This document shows positions 16,630-25,019 of a DNA stretch of 64,000 nt, piece by piece. Every line of letters starts with the position of its first letter. The stretch's first letter is position 1. Origin of the DNA: DATLED01 sp963750255 (GTDB lineage Bacteria > Actinomycetota > Acidimicrobiia > Acidimicrobiales > CADCTF01). The DNA is taken from positions 620,001 through 684,000 of the forward strand of contig CAVVPZ010000006.1 of NCBI GenBank assembly GCA_963750255.1. The letters run 5' to 3'. The position numbers and the translations under genes are program-made. A model generated the notes under the pieces. It ran no database searches. It was not told where the DNA came from and saw only the letters and a program-made list of their open reading frames with translations.

Positions 16630-18093
16630 ATGCACGACCCGACGACCTCACCACCCCGGCGTCACTGGCGGCGGAGGATGATCTTCGCCACCGGCGTCGC
16701 CGCCACCGGACTCGTCGCCCTGGCGGCGCCGGCCATGGCCCAGGTCGACGAAATCGACCCCGTCCAGATCAACCTCGACAACGTCTGGATCCTCCTGGCC
16801 GGCGTGCTGGTCATCTTCATGCAGGCCGGTTTCGCCCTCGTCGAAGCGGGGCTCACCAGGGCCAAGAACGTGGCCAACATCATGATGAAGAACATGATGG
16901 ATTTCTGTGCCGGGGCGGTCGCCTTCCTCGCCGTCGGCTTCGCCATCGCGTACGGCGGCAGCTTCGACGGCGTCGGCGCGTTCTTCGGAGCCAAGGGCTT
17001 CTTCCTCGGAGACGGTGCCTTCACCTACGGCACGTTGACGGTGCCGGTGTTCTTCACCTTCCAGGTCGCCTTCGCGGCGACGGCGGCGACGATCGTTTCC
17101 GGCGCCATGGCCGAGCGGACCAAGTTCCGTGCCTATCTCATCTACAGCTTCGTGATCAGCGCCGTCATCTACCCGGTGGTCGTCCGCTGGCAGTGGGGTG
17201 GCGGCTGGCTGTTCCAGGGCAAGGGTCTGCCGACCGGTTTCCATGACTTCGCCGGTTCGAGCGTCGTGCACATGGTCGGTGGCGTCGCCGCCTTCTGGGG
17301 CGCCAAGGCGCTCGGCCCCCGCATCGGCAAGTACGGCCCCGACGGCAAGGCCCGGCCGATCCTCGGCCACAACGTGCCTTACGCCATCCTCGGCTGCTTC
17401 ATCCTCCTCGTGGGGTGGTTCGGCTTCAACCCCGGGTCGGAGCTCGCGGCCGACGGTGCCATCGGTGGGATCGCCGTCACCACGACGGCCGCCGGCGCCA
17501 TGGGCGCAATCATGGCGATGTTCGTGCACTGGCTCCGGACGGGCAAGCCCGACGTGGCGATGACCGGCAACGGCCTTCTCGCCGGACTCGTCGCCATCAC
17601 CGCCGGTACCGCGGCGGTGACGCCCCCGGCTGCGTTGCTGATCGGAGGCCTCGCCGGCGTGATCGTGGTCTTCGCCGTCAGCTTCTTCGACAACATCGTC
17701 AAGGTCGATGACCCGGTTGGCGCCATCTCCGTGCACGGTGTGTGCGGAGCCTTCGGGACCATCTGCGTCGGACTCTTCGCCAGTGAGACGAGCGAAGGCT
17801 TCTGGAAGCAGGGCCTCTTCTACGGAGGCGGCACCGACCAGCTCGTGGCCCAGGTCGCCGGCGTGCTGGGCATCGCTGCCTGGGTCTCGGTGACCGCATT
17901 CATCCTCTTCGCCGCCCTCAAGGCCTTCGGCGGCCTCCGGGTGTCGGAGGCCGAGGAACTCGCTGGCCTCGACATGGAGGAGCACGGTGCCCCCGGCTAT
18001 GGCGAAGGCTTCGGCACCTTCCGAGTCGACGAGGCTCCGATGCCGGTGGCCGACGGCCAGTTGGTCGGCTCGTCGTCGTCGATCGACGCCTGA
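16630..18093 (+). CDS. amt: Ammonium transporter, Amt/MEP/Rh family
   Basis: A 487-residue inner-membrane channel for ammonium. The ATG at 16630 follows AAGGAG closely. An N-terminal signal-like segment (MIFATGVAATGLVALAAPAMAQ, about residues 17-38) is followed by about eleven helices. Conserved Amt features include AGFALVEAGLTRAKN near the start, SSVVHMVGGVAAF with the first pore histidine, GWFGFNPGSE, and ISVHGVCGAFGTI with the second pore histidine. The C-terminal tail (ELAGLDMEEHGAPGYG) is the cytosolic Amt tail that contacts GlnK. No glnK or glnD gene follows here; a strong hairpin ends the unit. Confidence 0.92.
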   Translation: MHDPTTSPPRRHWRRRMIFATGVAATGLVALAAPAMAQVDEIDPVQINLDNVWILLAGVLVIFMQAGFALVEAGLTRAKNVANIMMKNMMDFCAGAVAFLAVGFAIAYGGSFDGVGAFFGAKGFFLGDGAFTYGTLTVPVFFTFQVAFAATAATIVSGAMAERTKFRAYLIYSFVISAVIYPVVVRWQWGGGWLFQGKGLPTGFHDFAGSSVVHMVGGVAAFWGAKALGPRIGKYGPDGKARPILGHNVPYAILGCFILLVGWFGFNPGSELAADGAIGGIAVTTTAAGAMGAIMAMFVHWLRTGKPDVAMTGNGLLAGLVAITAGTAAVTPPAALLIGGLAGVIVVFAVSFFDNIVKVDDPVGAISVHGVCGAFGTICVGLFASETSEGFWKQGLFYGGGTDQLVAQVAGVLGIAAWVSVTAFILFAALKAFGGLRVSEAEELAGLDMEEHGAPGYGEGFGTFRVDEAPMPVADGQLVGSSSSIDA

Positions 18094-18118
18094 CGTTCCC
18101 GACTGCCCGCTCCGATTC

Positions 18119-18154
18119 GACGCCGCCCCGGGCTGATCACCCCGGGGCGCCGTC
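18119..18154 (+). terminator. Hairpin between convergent amt and CrtI-like gene
   Basis: Inverted arms GCCCCGGG and CCCGGGGC, extended by flanking GACG/CGTC, enclose a short loop (CTGATCA). It lies between the amt stop (18093) and the stop of the minus-strand oxidoreductase (18161). There is no T-run, as is common in high-GC actinobacteria. It could end transcription from both sides. Confidence 0.6.
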
Positions 18155-18160
18155 GCGTCG

Positions 18161-19690
18161 CTAGTCCTGGTCGGCCAGCAAGGTCCGCGCCGCCTGGCGG
18201 CCCGGAGTCCCGGCGATCCCACCCGAGGGATTGGTGCCCGCGCCCGATACGTAAAGCCCTGCGATCGGGGTGCGCCATCCGCCGAGGGCTCGGGTCGGGC
18301 GGAACGGACCGAGTTGGTCGAGCGCGATGTCGAGGTACATCGGATGTCCACCCGGCCACCGCTCGACCCGCTCCATGTCATCCGGCGTCCACACCGACGT
18401 GCCGACCACGGTGGACCGGAAGCCGGGCGCCCGTGACTCGAGGATGTCGAGGCACCGCTCTCGGAACTCGTCGCGCCGAGCGTCCCATCCACCCTCGACG
18501 CGCGACGGCGCCGCCGGGCACGCGGCGTAGACGGTGTGATGTCCGGCCGGTGCCAACGAGTCGTCGATGGACGACGGGGTGAAGGTGTAGAGGGGGAGCG
18601 GATCCGGGAGTCGGCCGGCCTCGGCCTGCGTCCATGCCGCGCTCAGGTCGCCGAGGCGGTCGACATAGCTCTGCAGGCCATGGTGGTCACCGGTGCGGGC
18701 GTCGGGGTAGGCGGGCAACGCCGTCGTGGCGACGTGGAGCACGGCCTGGACCACGTTGGATCGGCGGGCCGCCCGAAGGTCGTCGCCTTCCTGCCCACCG
18801 AGTGGGGGATCGAGGAGGTCGAGTAGCGCGACCTTGGGATCGATGGCCGTGATCACCGATGAGGCGGCGATGCGTTCTCCACCCTCGAGCAACACGGCGA
18901 CCACCCGACCGTGCGAGGTCTCGATCCGCTCGACCGGCGCCGAACATCGCAGTTGACCGCCCAGCGACGTCAGCCGCCGCACCAGCGCGTCGGTGAGGTT
19001 CTGCGATCCGCCCCGTCCGTGCCACTGACCGAAGAGGTGGTACACGCCCTGCCAGTAGGCGAAGAGTGCGCCGCCGGGCACGGTGGGGCCGACGCCGGCG
19101 TGCGCGGCGAACGCAGCTACCGGTCCGCGCGTGAGATCGGAACCGAGTCGGCGCTGCAGCAGGGTGTCGTACGGGCTGAGCACGTCACGCGCCATCGCCA
19201 GCGGGCCGCGACGCAGCGCTCGGAGGGCGTTGACGGCCTGACTGCCAATGGAGCGGACCGACCGGTCCCCCCGGATCGCTGGGAGGAGGGCGTTGACGAT
19301 CGGGATCGAGTCGGCGATGAAGCTCTCGTACGCCTTGGCCTCGGCGGAGGACTCCTCGGCGATCGAATCAAGCGTCGCTTCGACCGATCGGAAGAACCTG
19401 ACCCGCCTCCCGTCTTCGTGGATGGCGACGGAGAAGGGGTCCATCTCGAGGTAGTCAAGGCCGGCATCGGGAAGACCAAGGTCGTCGGGGATGTCGGTCA
19501 TGTTGATGATGTTGTGGGCGGCCGAGTGAAGGTCGAACCGGTACCCGGGCACGGTTTCCTCGGTGCGGGACCCGCCGCCAGGGCGGTCGAGTTGCTCGAC
19601 GACCATCACGTCTCGCCCCTCTCGGGCCAGGTAGCAGGCGGCGATCAGGCCGTTGTGCCCGGCCCCGACGACGACGACGGGTGCGCTCAT
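18161..19690 (-). CDS. CrtI/phytoene-dehydrogenase-like FAD oxidoreductase
   Basis: A 509-residue flavoprotein. The N-terminal dinucleotide-binding motif is VVVVGAGHNGLIAACYLA, followed by the FAD motif DRPGGGSRTEE. The C-terminal motif GLYVSGAGTNPSGGIAGTPG closes the FAD site. It belongs to the broad CrtI/retinol-saturase-like group (COG1233), many of which are not carotenoid enzymes, and no other carotenoid gene is nearby, so the substrate is open. ATG 19690 places the Rossmann motif four residues from the N-terminus; an upstream in-frame start would add an unlikely basic extension. It diverges from the superoxide dismutase gene. Confidence 0.8.
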   Translation of the reverse strand: MSAPVVVVGAGHNGLIAACYLAREGRDVMVVEQLDRPGGGSRTEETVPGYRFDLHSAAHNIINMTDIPDDLGLPDAGLDYLEMDPFSVAIHEDGRRVRFFRSVEATLDSIAEESSAEAKAYESFIADSIPIVNALLPAIRGDRSVRSIGSQAVNALRALRRGPLAMARDVLSPYDTLLQRRLGSDLTRGPVAAFAAHAGVGPTVPGGALFAYWQGVYHLFGQWHGRGGSQNLTDALVRRLTSLGGQLRCSAPVERIETSHGRVVAVLLEGGERIAASSVITAIDPKVALLDLLDPPLGGQEGDDLRAARRSNVVQAVLHVATTALPAYPDARTGDHHGLQSYVDRLGDLSAAWTQAEAGRLPDPLPLYTFTPSSIDDSLAPAGHHTVYAACPAAPSRVEGGWDARRDEFRERCLDILESRAPGFRSTVVGTSVWTPDDMERVERWPGGHPMYLDIALDQLGPFRPTRALGGWRTPIAGLYVSGAGTNPSGGIAGTPGRQAARTLLADQD

Positions 19691-19824
19691 GAGTGACGGC
19701 GACCGTACCCGGCAGCGCCGTTTGCTAGACCTTGAGCGACCCGCAACAACGCCCACCCAATCGTGTGCGCCAGCCCGATCGCGGGCAGAAGATGGCGGAA
19801 CTGTCCCGCCAAGGAGACCAAGAG

Positions 19825-20427
19825 ATGACCGACGTCTACACCCTTCCCGATCTTGCCTACGACTACGGCGCGCTCGAGCCGCACATCAGCGCCCGCATCA
19901 TGGAGCTGCACCACGACAAGCACCACGCCGCGTACGTCGGCGGGGCCAACACCACCCTCGAGAAGCTCGCCGACGCCCGGGACAAGGGCGAGTTCGCGAC
20001 CCTTCCCATGCTCGAGAAGAACCTGGCCTTCCACCTCTCGGGCCACGTCCTCCACTCGCTGTTCTGGACCAACCTCGGTCCCGACGGCGGGGGCGAGCCC
20101 GACGGCACCCTCGGCGACGCGATCACGAAGGACTTCGGCAGCTTCTCGGCGTTCCGTCAGCAGATGACCCAGGCCGCCGGCACGGTGCAGGGATCGGGCT
20201 GGGCGGTCGCGGCGTGGGAGCCGCTCGCCGGCCGACTCGTGGTCGAGCAGGTCTACGACCACCAGGGCAACGACGGGCAGGGAACGACCCCCCTCCTCGC
20301 CATCGACGCGTGGGAGCACGCCTTCTACCTCCAGTACGAGAACCGGAAGGCCGACTTCTTCGAGGCGATCTGGAACGTCGTCAACTGGTCCGACGTCGCC
20401 TCCCGTCTGGACGCCGCCAAGGGCTGA
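19825..20427 (+). CDS. sodA: Superoxide dismutase, Fe/Mn family
   Basis: A 200-residue cytosolic enzyme that converts superoxide to oxygen and peroxide. All four metal ligands are evident: H29 in MELHHDKHHAAYV, the last His of SGHVLHSLFW, and D and H in DAWEHAFY. An AAGGAGA ribosome-binding site 7 nt before ATG 19825 fixes the start; the frame is open further upstream but without support. No signal peptide is present. Metal preference (Mn, Fe or cambialistic) cannot be settled by eye. It is a single-gene unit. Confidence 0.93.
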   Translation: MTDVYTLPDLAYDYGALEPHISARIMELHHDKHHAAYVGGANTTLEKLADARDKGEFATLPMLEKNLAFHLSGHVLHSLFWTNLGPDGGGEPDGTLGDAITKDFGSFSAFRQQMTQAAGTVQGSGWAVAAWEPLAGRLVVEQVYDHQGNDGQGTTPLLAIDAWEHAFYLQYENRKADFFEAIWNVVNWSDVASRLDAAKG

Positions 20428-20460
20428 CGCCAGCCGTCGGAAGGCCCGGTCGCTCCGCCG

Positions 20461-20676
20461 TCAGGGTGAAGCGACCGGTCCCGTCCCGGCCTCGGACTCG
20501 AGCACGATCTGTAGTCCGCATTCTTCGGCTGCGGCGCGTACCTCGCGCACGTGTCGGTCGACCTCCGCGTCGCGTGGCCCGTCGACCGTCAGCAGCAAGC
20601 GTGGGCCGTCGAAACGAATTCCGAGGTGGTAGCGCTCGGCCGCCTCACCGGTGTCGTGGCGCTTGGTCGGGGTCAT
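20461..20676 (-). CDS. Small hypothetical protein, 71 residues
   Basis: A short reading frame beginning MTPTKRHDTGEAAERYHLGI and containing an alternating beta pattern (RLLLTVDG) and one helix (VDRHVREVRAAAEECGL). The composition and codon usage look coding. It fills most of the gap between sod and the response regulator, and is divergent from the latter. I do not recognise a family. Similar small proteins often sit next to two-component systems in actinobacteria, but no function can be assigned. Confidence 0.5.
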   Translation of the reverse strand: MTPTKRHDTGEAAERYHLGIRFDGPRLLLTVDGPRDAEVDRHVREVRAAAEECGLQIVLESEAGTGPVASP

Positions 20677-20787
20677 GGGTCCATTGTCCGAGCCCGAGAT
20701 TGCCGTTGGGTTGCGGTCGACGCGCGAGACGGCAAAACGGGCGCAAGGGTCGTCATGGATGTCGAGAGGCGTGCGACGATGGGGCGG

Positions 20788-21483
20788 ATGGCCACGAAGA
20801 TCTTGATCATCGAGGACGACGACCGCATCCGCGAGACGACCGGACTTCTCCTCGAGGAGGAGGGCTACCGGGTCGTGGGCACCGAGTCGGCTGAGGCCGG
20901 GCTGGCCGATTTCGAGGAAGAACCCGCCGACTGCGTGCTCGTCGACCTCATGTTGCCGGGCATGGACGGCTTCGACTGCTGCCGGGAACTCCGCAAACGC
21001 AGCGATGTGCCGATCATCATGTTGACGGCTCGGACGGATCCCTTCGATGTCGTCGCCGGACTCGAGGCGGGGGCAGACGATTACGTCACCAAGCCGTTCC
21101 ACGCCAAGGAGCTGAGCGCGCGCGTCCGCGCCCTGCTCCGTCGGGTGCGGTCGTCGCCGTCGGCCGGCGACGACGGGGAGTCGCGGGTGTTCATCGTCGG
21201 AGCTCTCGAGATTCGCCCCGACGAGGGCGTGGTCCGCAAGGCTGGTGACTTGGTGTCGCTGACCAAGACCGAGTTCCGCTTGCTTTGTGAGATGGCCGAA
21301 CATCCCGGACGCGTGTTCAGCCGCGACGTCTTGCTCGATCGGGTCTGGGGCTACAGCTATGTCGGCGACGGAAAACTCGTCGATGCCCACATCCACCGGC
21401 TCCGGGCCAAGGTCGAGGATGATCCGGCCGAGCCCAAACACGTGCTGACGGCGCGGGGCCTCGGCTACAAGGTGCAGATCTGA
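20788..21483 (+). CDS. OmpR/PhoB-family response regulator (MtrA-like)
   Basis: A 231-residue two-component regulator. The receiver domain has acidic residues in LIIEDDDRI, phospho-acceptor D53 in VLVDLMLPGMDGF and K102 in VTKPF. The C-terminal winged-helix domain (about 135-230) ends with VLTARGLGYKVQI. MLTARTD and LLDRVWGYSY resemble MtrA of mycobacteria. The following histidine kinase and GerMN lipoprotein reproduce the mtrA-mtrB-lpqB order that controls cell-wall and division genes in actinobacteria, so this is a probable functional analogue. ATG 20788 gives the family length; ATG 20779 is also possible. Confidence 0.85.
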   Translation: MATKILIIEDDDRIRETTGLLLEEEGYRVVGTESAEAGLADFEEEPADCVLVDLMLPGMDGFDCCRELRKRSDVPIIMLTARTDPFDVVAGLEAGADDYVTKPFHAKELSARVRALLRRVRSSPSAGDDGESRVFIVGALEIRPDEGVVRKAGDLVSLTKTEFRLLCEMAEHPGRVFSRDVLLDRVWGYSYVGDGKLVDAHIHRLRAKVEDDPAEPKHVLTARGLGYKVQI

Positions 21484-21488
21484 CGCGG

Positions 21489-22865
21489 ATGTTCGCCCGC
21501 CGCCGCGGCCGGTTGCGGTTTCGGGTCATGACCACCTTCGCGGCGATCGCCGTCCTGGTCGTCAGCTTCGTGTCGGTGGCCACCTACGTGCTCACGAGCC
21601 GTTACCTCCTGTCGCAACGCGAGACCTCAGCGGATCGCCAGACCCAGGCCAATGGCCGGTTGGTGCGCAACCTCCTCCGCTCATCCGACCCCGACGTTCC
21701 CCGCCTGCTGGCCTCGGTTGGAACGGCCGAATCGGGTCGCTCGCTGGTGCGGTACCACGGGGCGTGGTTCGCGACCTCCGCCGGCCTCGGGGCGGAAATT
21801 CTGCCGGTCGGCCTGCGCGAACTGGTCGTTGACGAGCGCCGACCCGGCCGCCAGCGATACCACACCGAACAGGAACAGGTCGTGGCTGTCGGCCTGCCGC
21901 TCGGCGATGGCAACGCCTATTTCGAGATCTTCGCTCTCGACGAGTTGTCGCGCACGCTCAACACCATCCGCTTCTCGCTCCTGGCCGCCGCCGGTCTCGC
22001 GTTCGCCGCCAGTCTCTCGCTCGGTTATTGGGCCTCGGGCCGAGTGCTGCGCCCGGTCGGTGACATCGGCCGGACCGCGGCCTCCATTGCCGCCGGGCGT
22101 CTCGACGCCCGGCTCGATGTTGGTGGTGACGACGAGTTGTTCGAGCTGGCCAACGGCTTCAATGCCATGGTCGAGTCGCTCAAGGATCGGATCGAGCGCG
22201 ACGCACGGTTCGCCTCCGACGTCAGCCACGAGCTCCGCTCGCCGCTGACCACGCTGCGCTCCGCGGTCGAGATCATGCAGGCCCGGCGGAGCGAGCTCCC
22301 GGCCAGGTCGGCGCGAGCGCTCGATCTGTTGACCGAGGAGGTCGACAGGTTCGAGGGGCTGGTGACCGACCTCTTGGAGATTTCACGCTACGACGCCGGC
22401 GTGGCCGTGCTCGACCTCGAGCCCGTCGACGTCGGTGACCTGATTCGCCGCGTTCTGGCCAACGAAGATTGCGCTCACGTGCCGGTCGTCGACGAGCTTC
22501 CATCGGACGCCCGCCTGCAGTTGGTCGACCGGCGGCGCCTCGAGCAGAGCTTGGCCAACTTGGTCAGGAACGCCGCGTCCTACGCCGGCGGGGTCACGTC
22601 GGCCGGCGTCTACCTCGGCGCCGACTCGGTCGTGGTGCACGTTGACGATGTCGGGCCGGGAGTTCCGGCGGAAGACCGCGAGGCGATCTTCCAGCGGTTC
22701 TTCCGAGGCACGACCGCGGGTCGCCGTTCGTCGACCGACGGGGTCGGCCTCGGCCTGGCCCTCGTCCATGAGCAGGTGCGCCTTCACGGCGGCCAGGTCT
22801 GGGTCGAGGACGTCGCTCCTCACGGCGCCCGATTCGTCCTCCAGCTGCCCAGGAGGGCATCGTGA
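21489..22865 (+). CDS. Sensor histidine kinase (MtrB-like)
   Basis: A 458-residue membrane sensor. Two helices (about 15-35 and 160-182) flank an extracytoplasmic sensor region. A HAMP linker follows, then a HisKA domain with H247 in SDVSHELRSPLTTL and a HATPase domain with N-box LANLVRNAASYA, DVGPGVP and DGVGLGLALV. It starts 5 nt after the response regulator stop and overlaps the next gene by 4 nt, so the three genes form one operon. The ligand is unknown. Confidence 0.88.
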   Translation: MFARRRGRLRFRVMTTFAAIAVLVVSFVSVATYVLTSRYLLSQRETSADRQTQANGRLVRNLLRSSDPDVPRLLASVGTAESGRSLVRYHGAWFATSAGLGAEILPVGLRELVVDERRPGRQRYHTEQEQVVAVGLPLGDGNAYFEIFALDELSRTLNTIRFSLLAAAGLAFAASLSLGYWASGRVLRPVGDIGRTAASIAAGRLDARLDVGGDDELFELANGFNAMVESLKDRIERDARFASDVSHELRSPLTTLRSAVEIMQARRSELPARSARALDLLTEEVDRFEGLVTDLLEISRYDAGVAVLDLEPVDVGDLIRRVLANEDCAHVPVVDELPSDARLQLVDRRRLEQSLANLVRNAASYAGGVTSAGVYLGADSVVVHVDDVGPGVPAEDREAIFQRFFRGTTAGRRSSTDGVGLGLALVHEQVRLHGGQVWVEDVAPHGARFVLQLPRRAS

Positions 22866-23422
22866 GCCTTCGTCGCCTGGTGGTGCTGCTGCTGTCGGTT
22901 GGCCTGATGCTGACCGTGGGCGGGTGTTCGGTCCGCGACGAGCAGAAGCCGCATGCGCTCGACGATCTCGCGCTCTCGCCCGAGCCAGTGCCAGCCGAAG
23001 CCCAAGTTGACGAGGCGGCGGGAATCTCGCTCTTTCTCGTTTCGGACCAGCGACTCGCCAGCGTGCAACGCTCGGCGCCCACGACCGTGACGGCGGCCAT
23101 CGAGGCGCTGCTCGACGGCCCGCGGGAGACCGAGGCGGCGCGCAATCTCCGATCCGCGATTCCGCCCGGCACGAGCTTGCTCGGTGTGTCGGTGTCGTCG
23201 GCCACGGTGACCATCGACCTCTCGGCGGAGTTCACCAGCGTCGTCGGTCCCGAGCAGATCCTCGCCTCCGCACAGGTGGTGTACACGGCGACTGCCATCG
23301 CTGGGGTCGACCGGGTGGATCTCCTGATCGGGGGGGCGCCCGTGGCCGTCGCCCGTGCCGACGGCACCCTGACCAGCGGCCCGGTGTCGAGGGGCGACTT
23401 TGAAGCCCTGGCTCCGGCCTGA
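22862..23422 (+). CDS. GerMN-domain lipoprotein (LpqB-like, short form)
   Basis: A 186-residue secreted lipoprotein. Its lipobox is LTVGGC with C22 as the lipidation site. Residues 50-165 form a GerMN (sporulation/germination-type beta-alpha) domain: FLVSDQRLASVQR, then AIEALLDGP and VTIDLSAEFTSV. In mycobacteria LpqB has a GerMN domain plus a large C-terminal propeller and modulates MtrB; this protein stops after the GerMN domain. The GTG start overlaps the kinase stop. A role as an accessory of the preceding sensor is inferred from operon order. Confidence 0.75.
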   Translation: MSLRRLVVLLLSVGLMLTVGGCSVRDEQKPHALDDLALSPEPVPAEAQVDEAAGISLFLVSDQRLASVQRSAPTTVTAAIEALLDGPRETEAARNLRSAIPPGTSLLGVSVSSATVTIDLSAEFTSVVGPEQILASAQVVYTATAIAGVDRVDLLIGGAPVAVARADGTLTSGPVSRGDFEALAPA

Positions 23423-23533
23423 GCTGCGAATCCAGGCGTCACCGAACCCGAACCTGCCCGTAGACCGATCGCGCCGATGGAACTGGAGAATGGAGTCGAC
23501 ACCGGTCAGGAGACCGGGGGGAAGGAGCACCGG

Positions 23534-23899
23534 ATGTTCGCCGTGAGGATCGAGACCACGCCAGAGGACACAGCCATCTGCCGAGTACAAGGCGAGGTCG
23601 ATGCCGCGAGTGCCCCGGCCTTCCGAGAGACGATGGGAGAGTTGGCCGCCTACCGGCGAGTCGTGCTCGACTTCTCGGGCGTGCCGTTCATCGATTCGGC
23701 CGGCCTCGGCACTCTGATCGCAGGCACGCGGCGGGTGCGGGCCGACCAGGGCGACATCGTCTTGTGCTCGGCTCGACGGGCTGTCAATCGTCTGCTCCAC
23801 ACGGTGGGGATGGACCGAGTTCTCCCCATCGTCGACACGGTCCCGGCGGCGTTGCATCTGTTGGATCAGCCCGCCGGCGAGGTGGCTGCCATCGTCTAG
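23534..23899 (+). CDS. STAS-domain anti-sigma factor antagonist
   Basis: A 121-residue soluble protein made of a single STAS domain. The phosphorylatable serine is S55 in the motif VPFIDSAGLGTLI, as in SpoIIAA/RsbV-type antagonists that release sigma factors from anti-sigma kinases when unphosphorylated. The ATG at 23534 has AAGGAG 6 nt upstream; the frame is open further 5' without support. No anti-sigma kinase or phosphatase gene lies nearby, so its partner must be elsewhere. Confidence 0.82.
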   Translation: MFAVRIETTPEDTAICRVQGEVDAASAPAFRETMGELAAYRRVVLDFSGVPFIDSAGLGTLIAGTRRVRADQGDIVLCSARRAVNRLLHTVGMDRVLPIVDTVPAALHLLDQPAGEVAAIV

Positions 23900-23980
23900 G
23901 TGGCCGTGGCGGGGGTGTGCACGCCAGGGGTGGGCGGGAAGGACCTCTGGCATGCGCACTCCTCCGCTGGCAGCGTCGTG

Positions 23981-24508
23981 ATGTCTCGTCTCGGGACCGA
24001 TTGGCCCTCGACCGGCCTCATCCTGATCTCGACGATCTCCATCTACCTCTCGGTCATCCTCTACACCCGGATTGCGGGCTTGCGGAGCTTGGCCACGATG
24101 TCGTCGTTCGACTTTGCCGCCACCGTCGCCATCGGCTCGACCGTTGCTACGGTGGCCAACCTCGGGACGCCGACGGTGAACGGTCTCGTGGTGCTGGCGC
24201 TGTTGTACCTGCTCCAGGCAGGCATGGCGTTGGCCCGTCGATCGGGAGCGGAGCGATTTCTCGACAACAACCCGCTGTTGTTGATGGCGGGGCCGGTCGT
24301 GATCCACGACCACCTCCGCCAGGTGCGAGTGACCGAGCAGGAGCTCATCTCCCAGCTGCGGGCACACGGGGTGACCCACATGAGCGAGGTCCGCGCCGCG
24401 ATCATGGAGTCCACGGGTTCGATCTCCGTGCTCACAGGAGCGACGCTCGATCGCGACCTGCTCACCGGCGTCAGAGGTCTCGAGCTGCTCGATTCGAACG
24501 TCAAATAG
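23981..24508 (+). CDS. DUF421 (YetF-like) membrane protein
   Basis: A 176-residue protein with three hydrophobic segments in the first 85 residues (GLILISTISIYLSVILYTRI, the SSFDFAATVAIGS segment and a third at VVLALLYLLQAGMALA), then a cytosolic domain. LYTRIAGLRSLATMSSFDF is the DUF421/YetF signature, and the C-terminal domain contains the expected VTEQELISQLRAHGV stretch. The function of this family is unknown. ATG 23981 keeps a normal N-terminus; GTG codons at 23900 or 23978 are alternatives. Confidence 0.75.
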   Translation: MSRLGTDWPSTGLILISTISIYLSVILYTRIAGLRSLATMSSFDFAATVAIGSTVATVANLGTPTVNGLVVLALLYLLQAGMALARRSGAERFLDNNPLLLMAGPVVIHDHLRQVRVTEQELISQLRAHGVTHMSEVRAAIMESTGSISVLTGATLDRDLLTGVRGLELLDSNVK

Positions 24509-24517
24509 CTGCACCAC

Positions 24518-24523
24518 TACATT
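24518..24523 (+). promoter_or_regulatory. Candidate -10 (TACATT) of the MarR-ClC-GH15 operon
   Basis: TACATT is followed by 7 nt and then GTG 24531, the spacing shared by other leaderless starts here. This favours GTG 24531 over the overlapping TTG at 24522 as the MarR start. Confidence 0.5.
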
Positions 24524-24530
24524 GACCGCA

Positions 24531-25019
24531 GTGCCACCCGACGTGCCTGCCGAATCCGATCCGGGCGATGACCTCGTCGATGCGCTCCTGTCTGCCTCCC
24601 GAGCACTTGTCGCCGTGGCGGCCCGCTCGGTCGCGTCGGTCGAGGGCGTGACGCTGCCCCAGTTCCGCGCACTGGTGGTGCTGTCGAACCGTTCGGTCAC
24701 CGTCTCGGAACTGGCCACTGCGCTCGCCGTGCACCCGACGACAGCGACGAGGTTGTGTGACCGCCTGGTGCGCAAGCGCCTTGTCCGTCGCGTCCAAGGT
24801 CGAGTCGATCGACGAGAGACCGAGTTGCACCTCGCGCCCGCCGGCCGTCGGCTGGTGACGACGGTGACCGAGCGACGCCGGCGGGATCTGGCCTCGATCG
24901 CCGAGCGCATCCCTGCGGCCGCCACCGCCGGAACGATCGAGGCGCTCAGCGCGTTTGCCGACGCAGCTGACGACCTCCGCCTCCCGGCCGACGTCTTCGG
25001 CTGGAGCACCGAAGTATGA
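24531..25019 (+). CDS. MarR-family transcriptional regulator
   Basis: A 162-residue winged-helix regulator. The recognition helix region reads TVSELATALAVHPTTATRLC and is followed by the MarR wing motif RVQGRVDRRETELHLAPAGRRL, with dimerisation helices at both ends. Its stop codon overlaps the ATG of the chloride-channel gene, and the GH15 gene overlaps in turn, so the three are co-transcribed. It probably regulates its own operon, with an unknown ligand. Confidence 0.83.
   Translation: MPPDVPAESDPGDDLVDALLSASRALVAVAARSVASVEGVTLPQFRALVVLSNRSVTVSELATALAVHPTTATRLCDRLVRKRLVRRVQGRVDRRETELHLAPAGRRLVTTVTERRRRDLASIAERIPAAATAGTIEALSAFADAADDLRLPADVFGWSTEV

Noticed and set aside
18161..19756. Start of the CrtI-like gene at 19756
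   Set aside because: The added residues are Arg/Ser-rich without coding character; ATG 19690 puts the Rossmann motif at the N-terminus as in the family.
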